64,000 nucleotides of DNA from an uncultured Clostridium sp. (GTDB lineage: Bacteria > Bacillota > Clostridia > Lachnospirales > Lachnospiraceae), in NCBI RefSeq assembly GCF_900547735.1, contig NZ_URHZ01000016.1, forward strand, positions 15,890 through 79,889, in the 5' to 3' direction. Of the stretch, positions 25,832 through 35,017 are shown one piece after another. The notes below the pieces were generated by a model, which saw only the letters and a list, made by a program, of their open reading frames with translations, did no database searches and was not told the DNA's origin. The first letter of the stretch is position 1. Each line of letters opens with the position of its first letter. Position numbers and translations under genes: made by a program.

Positions 25832-26779
25832 TCAATTAAGATTTGCAATAGCATAATCCGCCTGTTCCCTGGTAAATTTTTCTCCATACTCGGAAATGAG
25901 CTGGTCGCGAATGGCGGCGGGTGACATATTCATTGTGGACTGATAGGATTTTGCCTTCTCCAGTGCGTTCCGGTTCCAGTCAATGTCGGCATTATCAACT
26001 GCGTACTGTGCCTCATCGGAGGTAAAACGGTCACCGTATTCGGAGGTCAGCTGATCATAGATACCTATTTTAGACATATACAATGTGTCACTGTATGATT
26101 TTGCCTTTTCAAGGGCATTTGCATTCCAGTCGGCCTCCATGTTATCGATGGCATATTGTGCCGCCTCGGCAGTAAACTGTTCACCGTATTCCGATGTCAG
26201 CTGATCATAGATGCCTGCCTTGGACATATGCATGATACTGCTGTAGCTCTGGGCTTTCTTTAACGCCGATTTATACTCGGAAGGAACTTTAGTATCCTCC
26301 GCAGGTTCGGCTTTTTTCCCTGCTTCCGGGGCTTTGACCGTTTCCGGCTCCGATTTTTGCGCTTTGGTTTCCCTGGCCTCCGCGGCCGTTTTGGCAGTCT
26401 GCGCCGATGGAGACGACGGTATGGAAGGAACCTTTGAGAACGCAAGCATATTTGCAATACTCCACATATAGCAGATGCATAAGACTGCGGTAAGAATTAC
26501 TCTCGCCGGTTTATTGAATTTTTTGTATTTCCACATAAGGAATAGGCCGAATGGGAAACAGCAGAACAGGAGCATCAGAAGGACGAACCACGTTTTGGCG
26601 AGAAACGGTTCTTTGACTTGTGCCCTTGTTTCATAATACTTTCCGGACATCGGCGCCGGTTCAATCGGGGGAACTTCCCGGTTCTCCCGGTCATTCACAG
26701 GCGGCGCGGCGCCCACTGCTTCTCCGCAGTTGGGACAGTAACGCCCCTCAAATTCTGTACCGCATCGTTGACATTTCAT
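25832..26779 (-). CDS. Zinc-ribbon membrane protein with three Ltp-type repeats
   Basis: 315 aa, ATG 26779 after GGAGGAAAGAG. It opens with a four-Cys zinc ribbon (CQRCGTEFEGRYCPNCG). Two hydrophobic helices follow at about 65-85 and 90-112, then a Lys/Glu/Ala/Pro linker and three ~48-residue repeats of the form ALxKAxSYxxxxxMSxxxIxDQLxSEYGxxFTxxxAxYAIxN. These match the 'host cell surface-exposed lipoprotein' (Ltp) domain, whose phage TP-J34 member blocks DNA entry of other phages. The repeats should lie on one face of the membrane. A phage-exclusion role is inference from the domain; many housekeeping bacteria carry such repeats. Single gene. Confidence 0.82.
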   Translation of the reverse strand: MKCQRCGTEFEGRYCPNCGEAVGAAPPVNDRENREVPPIEPAPMSGKYYETRAQVKEPFLAKTWFVLLMLLFCCFPFGLFLMWKYKKFNKPARVILTAVLCICYMWSIANMLAFSKVPSIPSSPSAQTAKTAAEARETKAQKSEPETVKAPEAGKKAEPAEDTKVPSEYKSALKKAQSYSSIMHMSKAGIYDQLTSEYGEQFTAEAAQYAIDNMEADWNANALEKAKSYSDTLYMSKIGIYDQLTSEYGDRFTSDEAQYAVDNADIDWNRNALEKAKSYQSTMNMSPAAIRDQLISEYGEKFTREQADYAIANLN

Positions 26780-26984
26780 ACTCTTTCCTCCTTAGTGACG
26801 GCCATGAGGACCGGATATTACCGGCTCTGTTTTCTGAATTTGTAGAATGTATCGCCGTATTAACTGGTATTAATGGCCTTTATCACTTTATTTCCTGATA
26901 CTTACACTATAACAAATTTATACGGCAGGATCAATAAAAATGCCTATGAAAATACACGATAGCGGTTGTATCAGGGCTTCGCTG

Positions 26985-28340
26985 TTACTTAAGCGCCTTC
27001 TCCCACTCTTCCTTCAGCCGCTCCAGTGTAAACAATGCATTGGCCGGGCTGGTGGAGGGGCATTTAACCGCCTCTCTTCCGGTCTGTTCCTGGCAGTATT
27101 TCCGGTAAAGATGAAAGGCGGAGTCGCCGTTGGCTATGATTTTTTCAATGTTTGCCGAGCGCAGGATCCGGTTGATATCCGTCGGAATGATATTGCGGAT
27201 GTTCTTGTCGCTGGACCCCTTGATATCGCAGACGGCAACCACATCCCATACCGCGATTCCATGGCGCAGCAGCAAAGCTTTTTTCTCCTCGATGGTTTCG
27301 GGAACCGGTTCTCCGGTCAGGCGGGCGATCAGTCTCCAGAAACGGTTCTGGGGGCGTCCGTAGTAAAAATTCGTTTCCCTGGATTTGACGGATGGAAAAC
27401 TGCCGAGGATTAAAATACGGGAGTTTTCATCATATACCGGCTCGAAGGGGTGAGATACCCGGACGTATCCGGGAGGAAGTTCGTCTTCAATATATATTTC
27501 CTCGCCCAGCCTCTGCCTGCGCCGGCTCAGGGGGGCCGCCACACCTCCGTCCTTGGCAAAGGCCACCACGAATGCATTGATGCGCAGCTTATTTTCCTCG
27601 TACAGGTTCATGCTCTGATACAGTTCTTTATAAACTTTCAGCAGATAGAATTTGAGCAGCAGCGCATTGGCCTTTTTCCAGTCTGTGCTGACAAGGCTCC
27701 CTTTCCGCTTCATGTAGTAATAAATCGGCGTCTGGATTGCGGTAAAACGTTCGGCGTACCGGATAAAGCTGAGATTGAACAGAAAATCCTCACACCATTG
27801 GAGTTTTTCCTCCATTTTCAGACGGTGTGTCTCAATAATGCTGCGCCGGTATAATTTATTCCAGAGCACTCCGTAATAGAAATCCGCAGGGTCCTGCATC
27901 ATATATTCCGCATACGTCTCCCGGCTTAACAGGCCCCGTTCCCGAATATGCTGCTTTTCGGTGAAGACGGCTTTGTCTACACGGTAGAAATCCGCAATGA
28001 CCAGATCACAGTCGTATTTTTTCGCCGCATGGACAAAGCTTTCCGTTGCATCCGGAGTTATCCAGTCGTCACTGTCCATGAATTGCAGATAGGTTCCGAC
28101 GGCGGCCGAAATGGCCTGGTTGCGGCTGTCCGATACGCCGGTATTCTCTTTGTCGATAATCCGGAACCGGCTGTCCAGTTCTTCGTATTCCCGGCAGATC
28201 TCCAGGCTGGTATCCTCGCTGCCGTCGTTGACCAGGATGATTTCCATGTCCTGAAAAGTCTGCTGCATTGCGCTGTCCAGGCATCGGCGAAGGTATTTTT
28301 CCGCATTGTATACGGGAATAATCAGTGAAACAAAAGGCAT
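26985..28340 (-). CDS. Fusion of family 2 glycosyltransferase and DNA-deoxyinosine glycosylase
   Basis: 451 aa in one uninterrupted frame. Residues 1 to ~285 are a GT-A glycosyltransferase 2: SLIIPVYNAEKYLRRCL, ILVNDGSEDTS, and the DxD-type MDSDDW, then ENTGVSDSRN. Residues 297-451 are a uracil-DNA-glycosylase-superfamily domain of the hypoxanthine/deoxyinosine type: HPFEPVYDENSRILILGSFPSVKSR, NFYYGRPQNRFW, WDVVAVCDIKGSSD and the closing PSTSPAN. The first domain builds glycans, the second removes deaminated purine from DNA, so the pairing makes no pathway sense. Either a real gene fusion or two genes merged by loss of a stop. No ribosome site of note is inside the joint. Confidence 0.85.
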   Translation of the reverse strand: MPFVSLIIPVYNAEKYLRRCLDSAMQQTFQDMEIILVNDGSEDTSLEICREYEELDSRFRIIDKENTGVSDSRNQAISAAVGTYLQFMDSDDWITPDATESFVHAAKKYDCDLVIADFYRVDKAVFTEKQHIRERGLLSRETYAEYMMQDPADFYYGVLWNKLYRRSIIETHRLKMEEKLQWCEDFLFNLSFIRYAERFTAIQTPIYYYMKRKGSLVSTDWKKANALLLKFYLLKVYKELYQSMNLYEENKLRINAFVVAFAKDGGVAAPLSRRRQRLGEEIYIEDELPPGYVRVSHPFEPVYDENSRILILGSFPSVKSRETNFYYGRPQNRFWRLIARLTGEPVPETIEEKKALLLRHGIAVWDVVAVCDIKGSSDKNIRNIIPTDINRILRSANIEKIIANGDSAFHLYRKYCQEQTGREAVKCPSTSPANALFTLERLKEEWEKALK

Positions 28341-28656
28341 AATCAGACTCCTTTAAATCGGTTTGTAAGATGGTTTCTGTATTTTATGATAACTGAAGTG
28401 AAAAAATAATTCAAGACAACAAAGAGGGAGCTGTCATCCTTTCCGCAGGTGTCCTTCACCCGGAGACAATTTTACCGGGAAGGAATCTCCCGTAAAGACA
28501 ATATTGTAATAAAAATGACGCAAAATATTAATTAAATGGTAAATATAGACAATTGTCCGACACATAAATAAATGCTATACTCCTAGTATACTTTTTGGTA
28601 AACAATTTAGTATTACAGTGAGAAGTATAAAGAAAGAGGAAAAAAGGAGTAACACT
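28341..28656. other. Divergent intergenic region
   Basis: 316 bp. Apart from the promoter at 28553-28581 for the plus-strand lipoprotein I see no gene or RNA. It must also hold the promoter of the minus-strand fusion gene. Confidence 0.5.
28553..28581 (+). promoter_or_regulatory. Promoter of the DUF6612-like lipoprotein
   Basis: TTGTCC at 28553-28558, 17-bp spacer, TATACT at 28576-28581. Confidence 0.65.
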
Positions 28657-29436
28657 ATGAAAAAAATGATCAGAACAGCAGCAGTGATCCTGTCTACCAT
28701 GATGGTATTTTCCATGACAGCCTGCGCAAAGAAAGCAGACCCGAAAGAGGTTTTTGACACAGCAGTGAAAAAGAATTCAGAACTGACTTCCATGGACATG
28801 GATACAACAATGAAGATGACCATGACACAGGGAGAAGAGAATATCGACGTAACCGTGGATATGAAGATGAAGATGAGCGATATCAGCAAGGATACCATGC
28901 AGTATCTGGCTGAGACAAAGACTTCCCTGATGGGCCAGACCCTGGATGCAACTATCTTCTATAAAGACGGATATTACTACATGGACAGCATGGGACAGAA
29001 GATCAAATATCCAATGGATCTGACAGCGCTTATGGAATCCGTAAAACAGAGCACGGAGAGCACAAACCTTCAGTCCGAGCAGCTTAAAGATCTTACAATG
29101 GCGAAAGAGGGAGACAACACAATCCTGACTTTCACCGCAGATCCTGAGAAGATGAACGAGTACTTAACCGACGTTATGGGCAGCATGAGCGGAATGGGCG
29201 CTATGGGCGACACACAGATGTCATTCAAGGAAGCCAGCGGAACTTATACGGTTAACAAAGACGGCTACTATACAGACATGACAATGAAGATGACCGTAGA
29301 CATGGATCTTCAGGGCGAAGCCGTTACCATGGTAATGGATCTGACCGGTAAAGTAAACAATCCGGGACAGGAAGTTACAGTGGAACTGCCTGATACGGAA
29401 GGATACACAGAAGTGGAAATGCCTGCAGCACAGTAA
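28657..29436 (+). CDS. Met-rich surface lipoprotein (DUF6612-like), paralogue of 44608-45450
   Basis: 259 aa, ATG 28657 after AAAAAGGAG. Signal peptide with lipobox SMTAC. The body is a beta-rich domain of the LolA/LppX-like type seen in DUF6612 proteins: SELTSMDMDTTMKMTM, TIFYKDGYYYMDSMGQKIKYPMDL, and FTADPEKMNEYL. Methionine content is striking in the strands. It shares the same blocks in the same order with the protein at 44608. Such proteins may hold a hydrophobic ligand outside the membrane; no function is known. Own promoter and terminator. Confidence 0.75.
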   Translation: MKKMIRTAAVILSTMMVFSMTACAKKADPKEVFDTAVKKNSELTSMDMDTTMKMTMTQGEENIDVTVDMKMKMSDISKDTMQYLAETKTSLMGQTLDATIFYKDGYYYMDSMGQKIKYPMDLTALMESVKQSTESTNLQSEQLKDLTMAKEGDNTILTFTADPEKMNEYLTDVMGSMSGMGAMGDTQMSFKEASGTYTVNKDGYYTDMTMKMTVDMDLQGEAVTMVMDLTGKVNNPGQEVTVELPDTEGYTEVEMPAAQ

Positions 29437-29474
29437 TGCGGACGGTATAAAATAAAAGAAAAAATAAAAATGGG

Positions 29475-29513
29475 AAACCTGTATGGGCAGTCATCGCCTG
29501 TACAGGTTTTTTT
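29475..29513 (+). terminator. Terminator after the lipoprotein gene
   Basis: AAACCTGTA/TACAGGTTT stem with a 17-nt loop and seven T. Confidence 0.85.
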
Positions 29514-29641
29514 GATTCATAGGAAATTACGTCCTATGAATCAAAAACGCTCCGCGAGGATGCACATGCCGCGCAGAGGTAAATGGCTGCAGAAGCAACC
29601 GCGCGGCAGCGCAAGAGTTCCGCAAGCGGAACTCTCTGTTC
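29513..29641. repeat. Palindromic repeat family B, long copy 2
   Basis: GATTCATAGGA / TCCTATGAATC palindrome at 29514-29542, a GC-rich middle containing CCGCGC / GCGCGG pairing, and a perfect 3' hairpin AGAGTTCCGC-AA-GCGGAACTCT. It fills most of the 362-bp gap before the SulP gene. Confidence 0.85.
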
Positions 29642-29798
29642 TAGAAAATGTAAATTACATGTAAAATATGTATACAATAAACAAAGTACTTAAAAAAGAA
29701 CTTGTATCCTCATGGAAAGAGAGTGTAAGATGGATATATCTTTGCAGGATTTTAACAGTTCTGCGGAGAATTACTATTTAAGGGGTGTTTTATTGATT

Positions 29799-31445
29799 AT
29801 GAAAGAGCTGAAACCACAATTCTTTTTATCCACGAAAGGCTATTCCGGCAAACAGTTGGCCGGGGATCTGACGGCAGGCGTTATCGTTGCGATTATTGCG
29901 CTGCCGCTTTCTATTGCCCTTGCGCTGGCCTCGGGGGTCACGCCGGAACAGGGACTTTATACGGCGATTATCGCAGGATTCATCATATCATTCTTCGGCG
30001 GCAGCAAGGTACAGATTGCCGGACCGACGGCCGCATTTGCATCCATCGTAGCCGGAATCGTGGCCCGCAACGGGATGGACGGACTGATTATCGCAACCGT
30101 GATTGCCGGTATTCTTCTGGTTGCCATGGGACTTCTCCGGCTGGGCAGCATGATTAAGTTTATTCCCTTCACGATCACGACCGGTTTTACGGCGGGTATT
30201 GCAGTGACGATCGTCATAGGGCAGATTAAAGATTTTCTGGGGCTGACTTTTGAAAAGACACCGCTGGAGACCATGGAAAAACTGGAGCAGGTGATTACCT
30301 GCATCGGTACTGCAAATCTGCAGGCGCTTGGAGTGGGGCTGATTGCCCTCGCCATACTGGTTGTGTGGCCGAAGTTTAATAAAAAGCTGCCGCCGTCCCT
30401 GATAGCGGTGCTGGTATCGGCAGTGCTTGTTAAGGGTCTGGCGCTTAAGGTCAATACGATTGGGGATCTCTATACGATTTCTTCCTCCTTTCCAGCCTTC
30501 CACCTCCCCGAGGTTACATACGGAACCGTGAAAACCGTTCTGCCGGATGCATTTACCATCGCAATTCTGGCCGCGATCGAATCCCTGCTCTCCTGTGTGG
30601 TGGCGGACGGCATGATCGGCAGCAAACATAACTCCAACATGGAACTCGTTGCACAGGGACTGGGAAATATCGGTTCCGCCCTCTTTGGAGGCATCCCGGC
30701 GACGGGCGCCATTGCAAGGACGGCGGCCAATATTAAAAACGGGGGAAGTTCCCCTGTCGCGGGCATGGTTCATGCAGTAGTCCTGCTTCTGACGCTGCTG
30801 CTTCTGATGCCGTATGCGGCGCTGATCCCAATGCCTGCTATTGCGGCAATTCTGTTCATGGTGGCCTATAATATGAGCGGCTGGCGCACCTTTGCCGAGA
30901 TTGCTAAGACTTCGCCGAAGAGCGATGTGGTGGTGCTGGTCCTGACATTTTCCCTCACGGTGGTATTTGATCTGGTGGTTGCCATCGCGGTCGGCCTGAT
31001 ACTGGCATCCCTTCTTTTCCTGAGCAGGATGGCCGATGTGGCCGATGTACAGGAATGGACCTACCTGGATGAGTATGAGGAAGGAAAAGACACCAGGGAC
31101 TTAAAACCGGTTCCCGGCCATACAATGGTATTTGAGATTACAGGGCCGATGTTCTTTGCCGCGGCGGACAAGATTCTGGAAGTGCCGTTCCACGAGGAAA
31201 AGAAAGTTATGATTCTGAGAATGAGGAGTGTTCCGGCCATGGATATTACGGCGCTGAACAGCCTGAGAAAATTAAACCGGGTGTGCCGGGAGAAAGGGAT
31301 CAGACTGATGCTGTCACACGTCAATGAGCAGCCGATGAGGGTAATGAGGAAAGCCGGCTTCTGCCAGGAGGCCGGGGAAGATAATTTCTTCGGATGTATT
31401 GATGAGGCTCTGGCAGAGGCGGAGAAGACGACGGGGGACCGCTGA
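29799..31445 (+). CDS. SulP family anion transporter with STAS domain
   Basis: 548 aa from ATG 29799 (MKELKPQFF), the start that fits the family; in-frame ATGs at 29712 and 29730 would add 29 or 23 residues with no homology, and none of the three has an ideal ribosome site (AAGGGG lies 11 bases before 29799). SLC26/SulP core: DLTAGVIVAIIALPLSIALALASG, GPTAAFASIVAGI, and GIPATGAIARTAANIKNGG. The last ~110 residues form a cytoplasmic STAS domain. These carriers import sulfate, bicarbonate or dicarboxylates; the substrate is not evident from context. Confidence 0.9.
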   Translation: MKELKPQFFLSTKGYSGKQLAGDLTAGVIVAIIALPLSIALALASGVTPEQGLYTAIIAGFIISFFGGSKVQIAGPTAAFASIVAGIVARNGMDGLIIATVIAGILLVAMGLLRLGSMIKFIPFTITTGFTAGIAVTIVIGQIKDFLGLTFEKTPLETMEKLEQVITCIGTANLQALGVGLIALAILVVWPKFNKKLPPSLIAVLVSAVLVKGLALKVNTIGDLYTISSSFPAFHLPEVTYGTVKTVLPDAFTIAILAAIESLLSCVVADGMIGSKHNSNMELVAQGLGNIGSALFGGIPATGAIARTAANIKNGGSSPVAGMVHAVVLLLTLLLLMPYAALIPMPAIAAILFMVAYNMSGWRTFAEIAKTSPKSDVVVLVLTFSLTVVFDLVVAIAVGLILASLLFLSRMADVADVQEWTYLDEYEEGKDTRDLKPVPGHTMVFEITGPMFFAAADKILEVPFHEEKKVMILRMRSVPAMDITALNSLRKLNRVCREKGIRLMLSHVNEQPMRVMRKAGFCQEAGEDNFFGCIDEALAEAEKTTGDR

Positions 31446-31698
31446 CGCTGACAAATTGTGTTTTTTTTAACGAATCAGATGGACCTTCACCCGGTTCACG
31501 GAGGAACTTTACCCTCCATTTATCAAGGGATAAATGGAAAACCTGGGACGAGTCATTATGCTTTGAGGATAAAGGCGGCTATCCAGATATCAGTTATTGT
31601 CAGAAATCTAACGAAATAAAATACATTTGTGAAATAGACTGGAAGAAAAACGACTGTTTTCATCATGAGAAGATAGTGATAAAAAGTTTTCAAATATC

Positions 31699-31727
31699 TT
31701 GACAAGAATTTTACAAGATGATACTAT
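31699..31727 (+). promoter_or_regulatory. Promoter of the ABC/frl/hyu operon
   Basis: TTGACA at 31699-31704, 17-bp spacer, TACTAT at 31722-31727. It lies 350 bp before the first start codon, giving a long leader. Confidence 0.65.
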
Positions 31728-31768
31728 TTTCAATAGAGAATAACATTCTGTAATGTTATATAATGAGC

Positions 31769-31840
31769 TGGACAAAAGCGTCCGCTGTAATGCCGGAGCA
31801 GACAGGGTCGGCATAGAGTCCGTTTAGCGGGCGAGCAACC
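31769..31840 (+). ncRNA. Candidate structured leader RNA of unknown type
   Basis: GTCCGCT (31780-31786) pairs with AGCGGGC (31826-31832) and encloses ATGCCG (31790-31795) / CGGCAT (31809-31814). An alternative helix GGAC (31770-31773) / GTCC (31780-31783) would compete with the outer stem, the usual layout of a switch. No known riboswitch consensus was recognised. Confidence 0.3.
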
Positions 31841-31842
31841 GA

Positions 31843-31875
31843 CAATGAAAAGTTTGAAGAGCAGGTTTTTCGTTG
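31843..31875. repeat. Palindromic repeat family A, copy 3
   Basis: 33 bp with left arm CAATGAAAAG identical to copies 1 and 2, right arm GTTTTTCGTTG nearly so; the core is more diverged. Confidence 0.7.
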
Positions 31876-32077
31876 TTGGGGACAGTGACCTGTGCGCAGA
31901 GCGCGCAGGTTATCGTTTTGAGTCAACATATTATATAATGATACATAATAACTTGCAAAATATTATACGCAATCGGGGTAAAGCTGCGGTGGGAACGTGG
32001 ATCAATGGAAACGGCAGCCGGGATGCAGAAAGACGGCACCGGAACGGTGCAGAGTAAAGAGAAGAGAGTGAGAGCGG

Positions 32078-33073
32078 ATGGGAGAAGTTTTACTGAAAGT
32101 TAATAATCTTAAAATGGTGTTTCAGAATAAGAAGTCATCATTTGCCGCAGTAGAAGGTCTTACCTTTTCGGTAGAGCGGGGAAAGACTCTTGGAATAGTC
32201 GGGGAAAGCGGAAGCGGAAAGACGATGGCGTCCCTCTCCGTGCTGGGCTTACTCCCAAACCAGGGGAGGGTGGCGGAAGGTGAGATTTTGTTTGACGGGA
32301 AAAACCTTCTGGAATTGAGTGAAAAAGAAATGCAGAATCTCAGGGGTAATGAGATGGCCATGATTTTTCAGGATCCCGTCATGTCGTTAGATCAGATTTA
32401 CACGGTCGGCGATCAGATTATCGAGGCGATCCGGACACATAAAAAAATGTCAAAGGACGAGGCGAAGAAGAAGGCGCTCGCCCTGCTGGAGGACGTGGGG
32501 ATTCCCAATTCGGAGCGCGTGTACCGTTCCTATCCGTTCGAGCTGTCGGGCGGCATGTGCCAGAGGGTTATGATAGCGATTGCCCTTAGCTGCAATCCGA
32601 AACTGCTGTTTGCCGATGAACCTACGACGGCCCTCGACGTGACGGTGCAGGCCCAGATTATGGAACTGCTCAAAAAGATCCAGAAGGAATACGATATGGG
32701 AACCGTCCTCATCACCCACGACCTGGGGGTGGTGGCCGACGTGGCGGACGATATCGTGGTGATGTATGCGGGGAAATCCATGGAGATTGCGCCGAAAGAG
32801 GTGATTTTCAATTCTCCCTGCCATCCTTACACCCATGGCCTGATCCGTTCGATTCCCCAGCTGGATACAAAGGAGGAGCGGCTCTACAGCATTCAGGGAA
32901 TGGTGCCCGACATCAGGAATTTCCCTCCCGGATGCCGTTTCTGTACGCGGTGTCCTCTGGCGCTCGATGAGTGCAGGGAGAAAGAACCGCCGTTTATAGA
33001 ACTAAACGAGAAACATTTTGTCAGATGCCACAGGGCGGAGGAAATTGCGAAGGGAGGTCTGGCCCATGAGTGA
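32078..33073 (+). CDS. Peptide-type ABC transporter ATP-binding protein (OppD/DppD)
   Basis: 331 aa. Walker A GESGSGKT, signature LSGGMCQR, Walker B LLFADEPTTALDV, and the OppD/DppD C-terminal block GCRFCTRCPLALDECRE. First gene of a ten-gene run. It is one of two ATPases that power a family-5 substrate-binding transporter at the inner face of the membrane. The ribosome site is poor (GAGAGCGG). Overlaps the next gene by eight bases. Context suggests the cargo is sugar-modified amino acids or peptides. Confidence 0.94.
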   Translation: MGEVLLKVNNLKMVFQNKKSSFAAVEGLTFSVERGKTLGIVGESGSGKTMASLSVLGLLPNQGRVAEGEILFDGKNLLELSEKEMQNLRGNEMAMIFQDPVMSLDQIYTVGDQIIEAIRTHKKMSKDEAKKKALALLEDVGIPNSERVYRSYPFELSGGMCQRVMIAIALSCNPKLLFADEPTTALDVTVQAQIMELLKKIQKEYDMGTVLITHDLGVVADVADDIVVMYAGKSMEIAPKEVIFNSPCHPYTHGLIRSIPQLDTKEERLYSIQGMVPDIRNFPPGCRFCTRCPLALDECREKEPPFIELNEKHFVRCHRAEEIAKGGLAHE

Positions 33074-34055
33074 TGTAATTCTGAAAATCGACCACCTGAA
33101 AAAGTATTTTCCCGTCAAGGCCAAGATGTTCTCCGGGGGCAAAGGCACGGTCCATGCGGTGGATGACGTCTGTTTCGAGATAAAAAAGGGAGAGACGTTC
33201 GGCCTGGTAGGAGAGTCGGGATGCGGAAAGAGCACCCTGTCCAGGACGATTCTGAATCTGGTTCCCGCCGATGGGGGAACGATTACATTTAACGGAGAAG
33301 ATATAACTGGCTTAAAAGGCAGGAAGATGGAAAAAATACGGCGGAAGATGAGAATGATTTTCCAGAAGCCGTACGGTTCCCTGAATCCCAGGGAGAGGGT
33401 GAAGGACATTATCGGCGCGCCGCTGAAAATCCATCATGCGGTGCCGGACGGTGAGATTGAAAATGAGGTTCTCAGGCTGATGGACATGGTGGGGCTTAAC
33501 AGGGAATGGCTGAACCGCTACCCCCATGAATTCTCAGGAGGACAAAGGCAGAGGATCGGGATTGCAAGGGCTCTGGCCGGCAATCCGGAACTGATTATCT
33601 GCGACGAACCCGTCTCCGCTTTGGATGTATCAATCCAGTCACAGGTTTTAAACCTTTTAAAGGATCTTCAGAAAGAATTTGAACTGACGTATCTGTTCAT
33701 TTCACATAATTTATCCGTCGTAAAATTCATGGCGGACAGAATTGCCGTCATGTATCTTGGGGTGATAGTGGAACTGGCGGACAGCGATGAGATTTATGAA
33801 AATGCCGCCCATCCCTATACAAAAGCCCTGCTCTCGGCAATTCCCGAAGCAAAGACAACACAGAAAAAAGAAAGAATTATTTTAAACGGGGATATTCCAA
33901 GTCCGGTGAACCCACCGGAGGGCTGCCGGTTCTGTACCCGATGTCCCTTCGTGGAGGAACGGTGCCGGACGGAGCGGCCGGAACTTGTGCAGATAAAGCC
34001 GGGACACTATGCAGCCTGTTTTCTGGCCGGGAAAGGGGGCGGCGCTCATGTTTAA
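33066..34055 (+). CDS. Peptide-type ABC transporter ATP-binding protein (OppF/DppF)
   Basis: 329 aa from ATG 33066 (MSDVILKIDHLKKYF), preceded by GGGAGG; an earlier in-frame ATG lies inside the previous gene. Walker A GESGCGKS, signature FSGGQRQR, Walker B LIICDEPVSALDVS, and the C-terminal GCRFCTRCPFVEERCR block. Partner of the OppD-like ATPase. Overlaps the stop of the gene before and the start of the permease after, a tightly coupled operon. Confidence 0.94.
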   Translation: MSDVILKIDHLKKYFPVKAKMFSGGKGTVHAVDDVCFEIKKGETFGLVGESGCGKSTLSRTILNLVPADGGTITFNGEDITGLKGRKMEKIRRKMRMIFQKPYGSLNPRERVKDIIGAPLKIHHAVPDGEIENEVLRLMDMVGLNREWLNRYPHEFSGGQRQRIGIARALAGNPELIICDEPVSALDVSIQSQVLNLLKDLQKEFELTYLFISHNLSVVKFMADRIAVMYLGVIVELADSDEIYENAAHPYTKALLSAIPEAKTTQKKERIILNGDIPSPVNPPEGCRFCTRCPFVEERCRTERPELVQIKPGHYAACFLAGKGGGAHV

Positions 34056-35007
34056 ATTTATAGCAAAAAGACTGGCCATATCGGCGCTTTTACTGTTCAT
34101 CGTGACCACACTTGTATTTGCATTTGTACATATGATGCCCGGCGATCCCGTTCTGACGATGCTGGGAGTGGACAGCAACCCGGATCCGGTCACCGTTGAA
34201 AAAATCCGTACGGAACTGGGGCTGGATCAGCCAATCCTGGTTCAGTACGCCAATTATTTAAAAGGAATTATCCATCTTGACTTGGGGAAATCATATTCAG
34301 AGAAAATCCCGGTCGTACAGGCGATCGCTTCCCGTTTTCCGAGAACACTGGAACTGGCCTTTGTATCGCTTGTGCTGGCCTGTCTGGTAGGAATTCCGTT
34401 TGGCATTATTGCCGCGGTGCGGAGGGGAAAATTCTCCGATCTTGCGCTGACGACGATGGCATCGGTGGGTACATCGGTACCGGTTTATGTTCTGGGATAT
34501 CTGCTGGTGGTAATCTTCGCCCTGAATATTTTCAACCTGCCGATAGCGAAGCTGCCCGCCAGCGGATTTACCGCATTTTCAAAAAATCCGGGCCTGCATA
34601 TACAGAAAATCATACTTCCGGCCATTACGCTGGCCCTGGGAGTCGCCGCTTCCATCATGAGGACAACGCGTTCCTCCATGCTGGACGCAATGGCCGCGGA
34701 ATCCGTCAGGCCGCTGCGGGCCAAGGGACTTTCAAACGGAAAGGTGATCAGAAAACACGTAATCAGGAATGCAATGATTCCCGTCATCACAATCATCGGC
34801 CTCCAGTTGGGGAACCTGATCGGCGGAACCGTCCTCTGTGAGACCGTGTTTAACTGGCCGGGAGTGGCGTCCCTTCTGGTAAAGGCCATCAACCACCGTG
34901 ATTATCCCCTGATTCAGGGGTGCGTACTGCTGATCTCCGTAGTTTACATATTTACGAATATGATGGTTGACATAATATACGGAATTCTTGACCCAAGAGT
35001 CAGATAG
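34048..35007 (+). CDS. ABC transporter permease (DppB type)
   Basis: 319 aa from ATG 34048 (MFKFIAKRLAIS); overlaps the preceding stop by eight bases. Six membrane helices, the MPGDPVLTML N-terminal loop of DppB/OppB, and the cytoplasmic EAA-like loop (MRTTRSSMLDAMAAESVRPLRAKGLS) that docks on the ATPase. One of the two channel subunits. Confidence 0.94.
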   Translation: MFKFIAKRLAISALLLFIVTTLVFAFVHMMPGDPVLTMLGVDSNPDPVTVEKIRTELGLDQPILVQYANYLKGIIHLDLGKSYSEKIPVVQAIASRFPRTLELAFVSLVLACLVGIPFGIIAAVRRGKFSDLALTTMASVGTSVPVYVLGYLLVVIFALNIFNLPIAKLPASGFTAFSKNPGLHIQKIILPAITLALGVAASIMRTTRSSMLDAMAAESVRPLRAKGLSNGKVIRKHVIRNAMIPVITIIGLQLGNLIGGTVLCETVFNWPGVASLLVKAINHRDYPLIQGCVLLISVVYIFTNMMVDIIYGILDPRVR

Positions 35008-35017
35008 GAGGGATACA

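Larger units (their letters stand above)
31446..32077. other. Long leader region of the ABC/frl/hyu operon, no gene
   Basis: 632 bp. It has a hairpin CCATTTATC/GATAAATGG at 31516-31537, a promoter at 31699-31727, a candidate structured RNA at 31769-31840, repeat family A copy 3, and a hairpin ACCTGTGCGC/GCGCGCAGGT at 31888-31910. A 70-codon frame at 31845-32057 has no ribosome site and is discounted. Confidence 0.5.

Noticed and set aside
26940..28328. Plus-strand frames of 62-157 codons across the glycosyltransferase fusion
   Set aside because: Antisense shadows of a high-GC coding region, no ribosome sites or domains.
31845..32057. 70-codon frame in the leader of the transport operon
   Set aside because: Begins within repeat family A and has no ribosome site.
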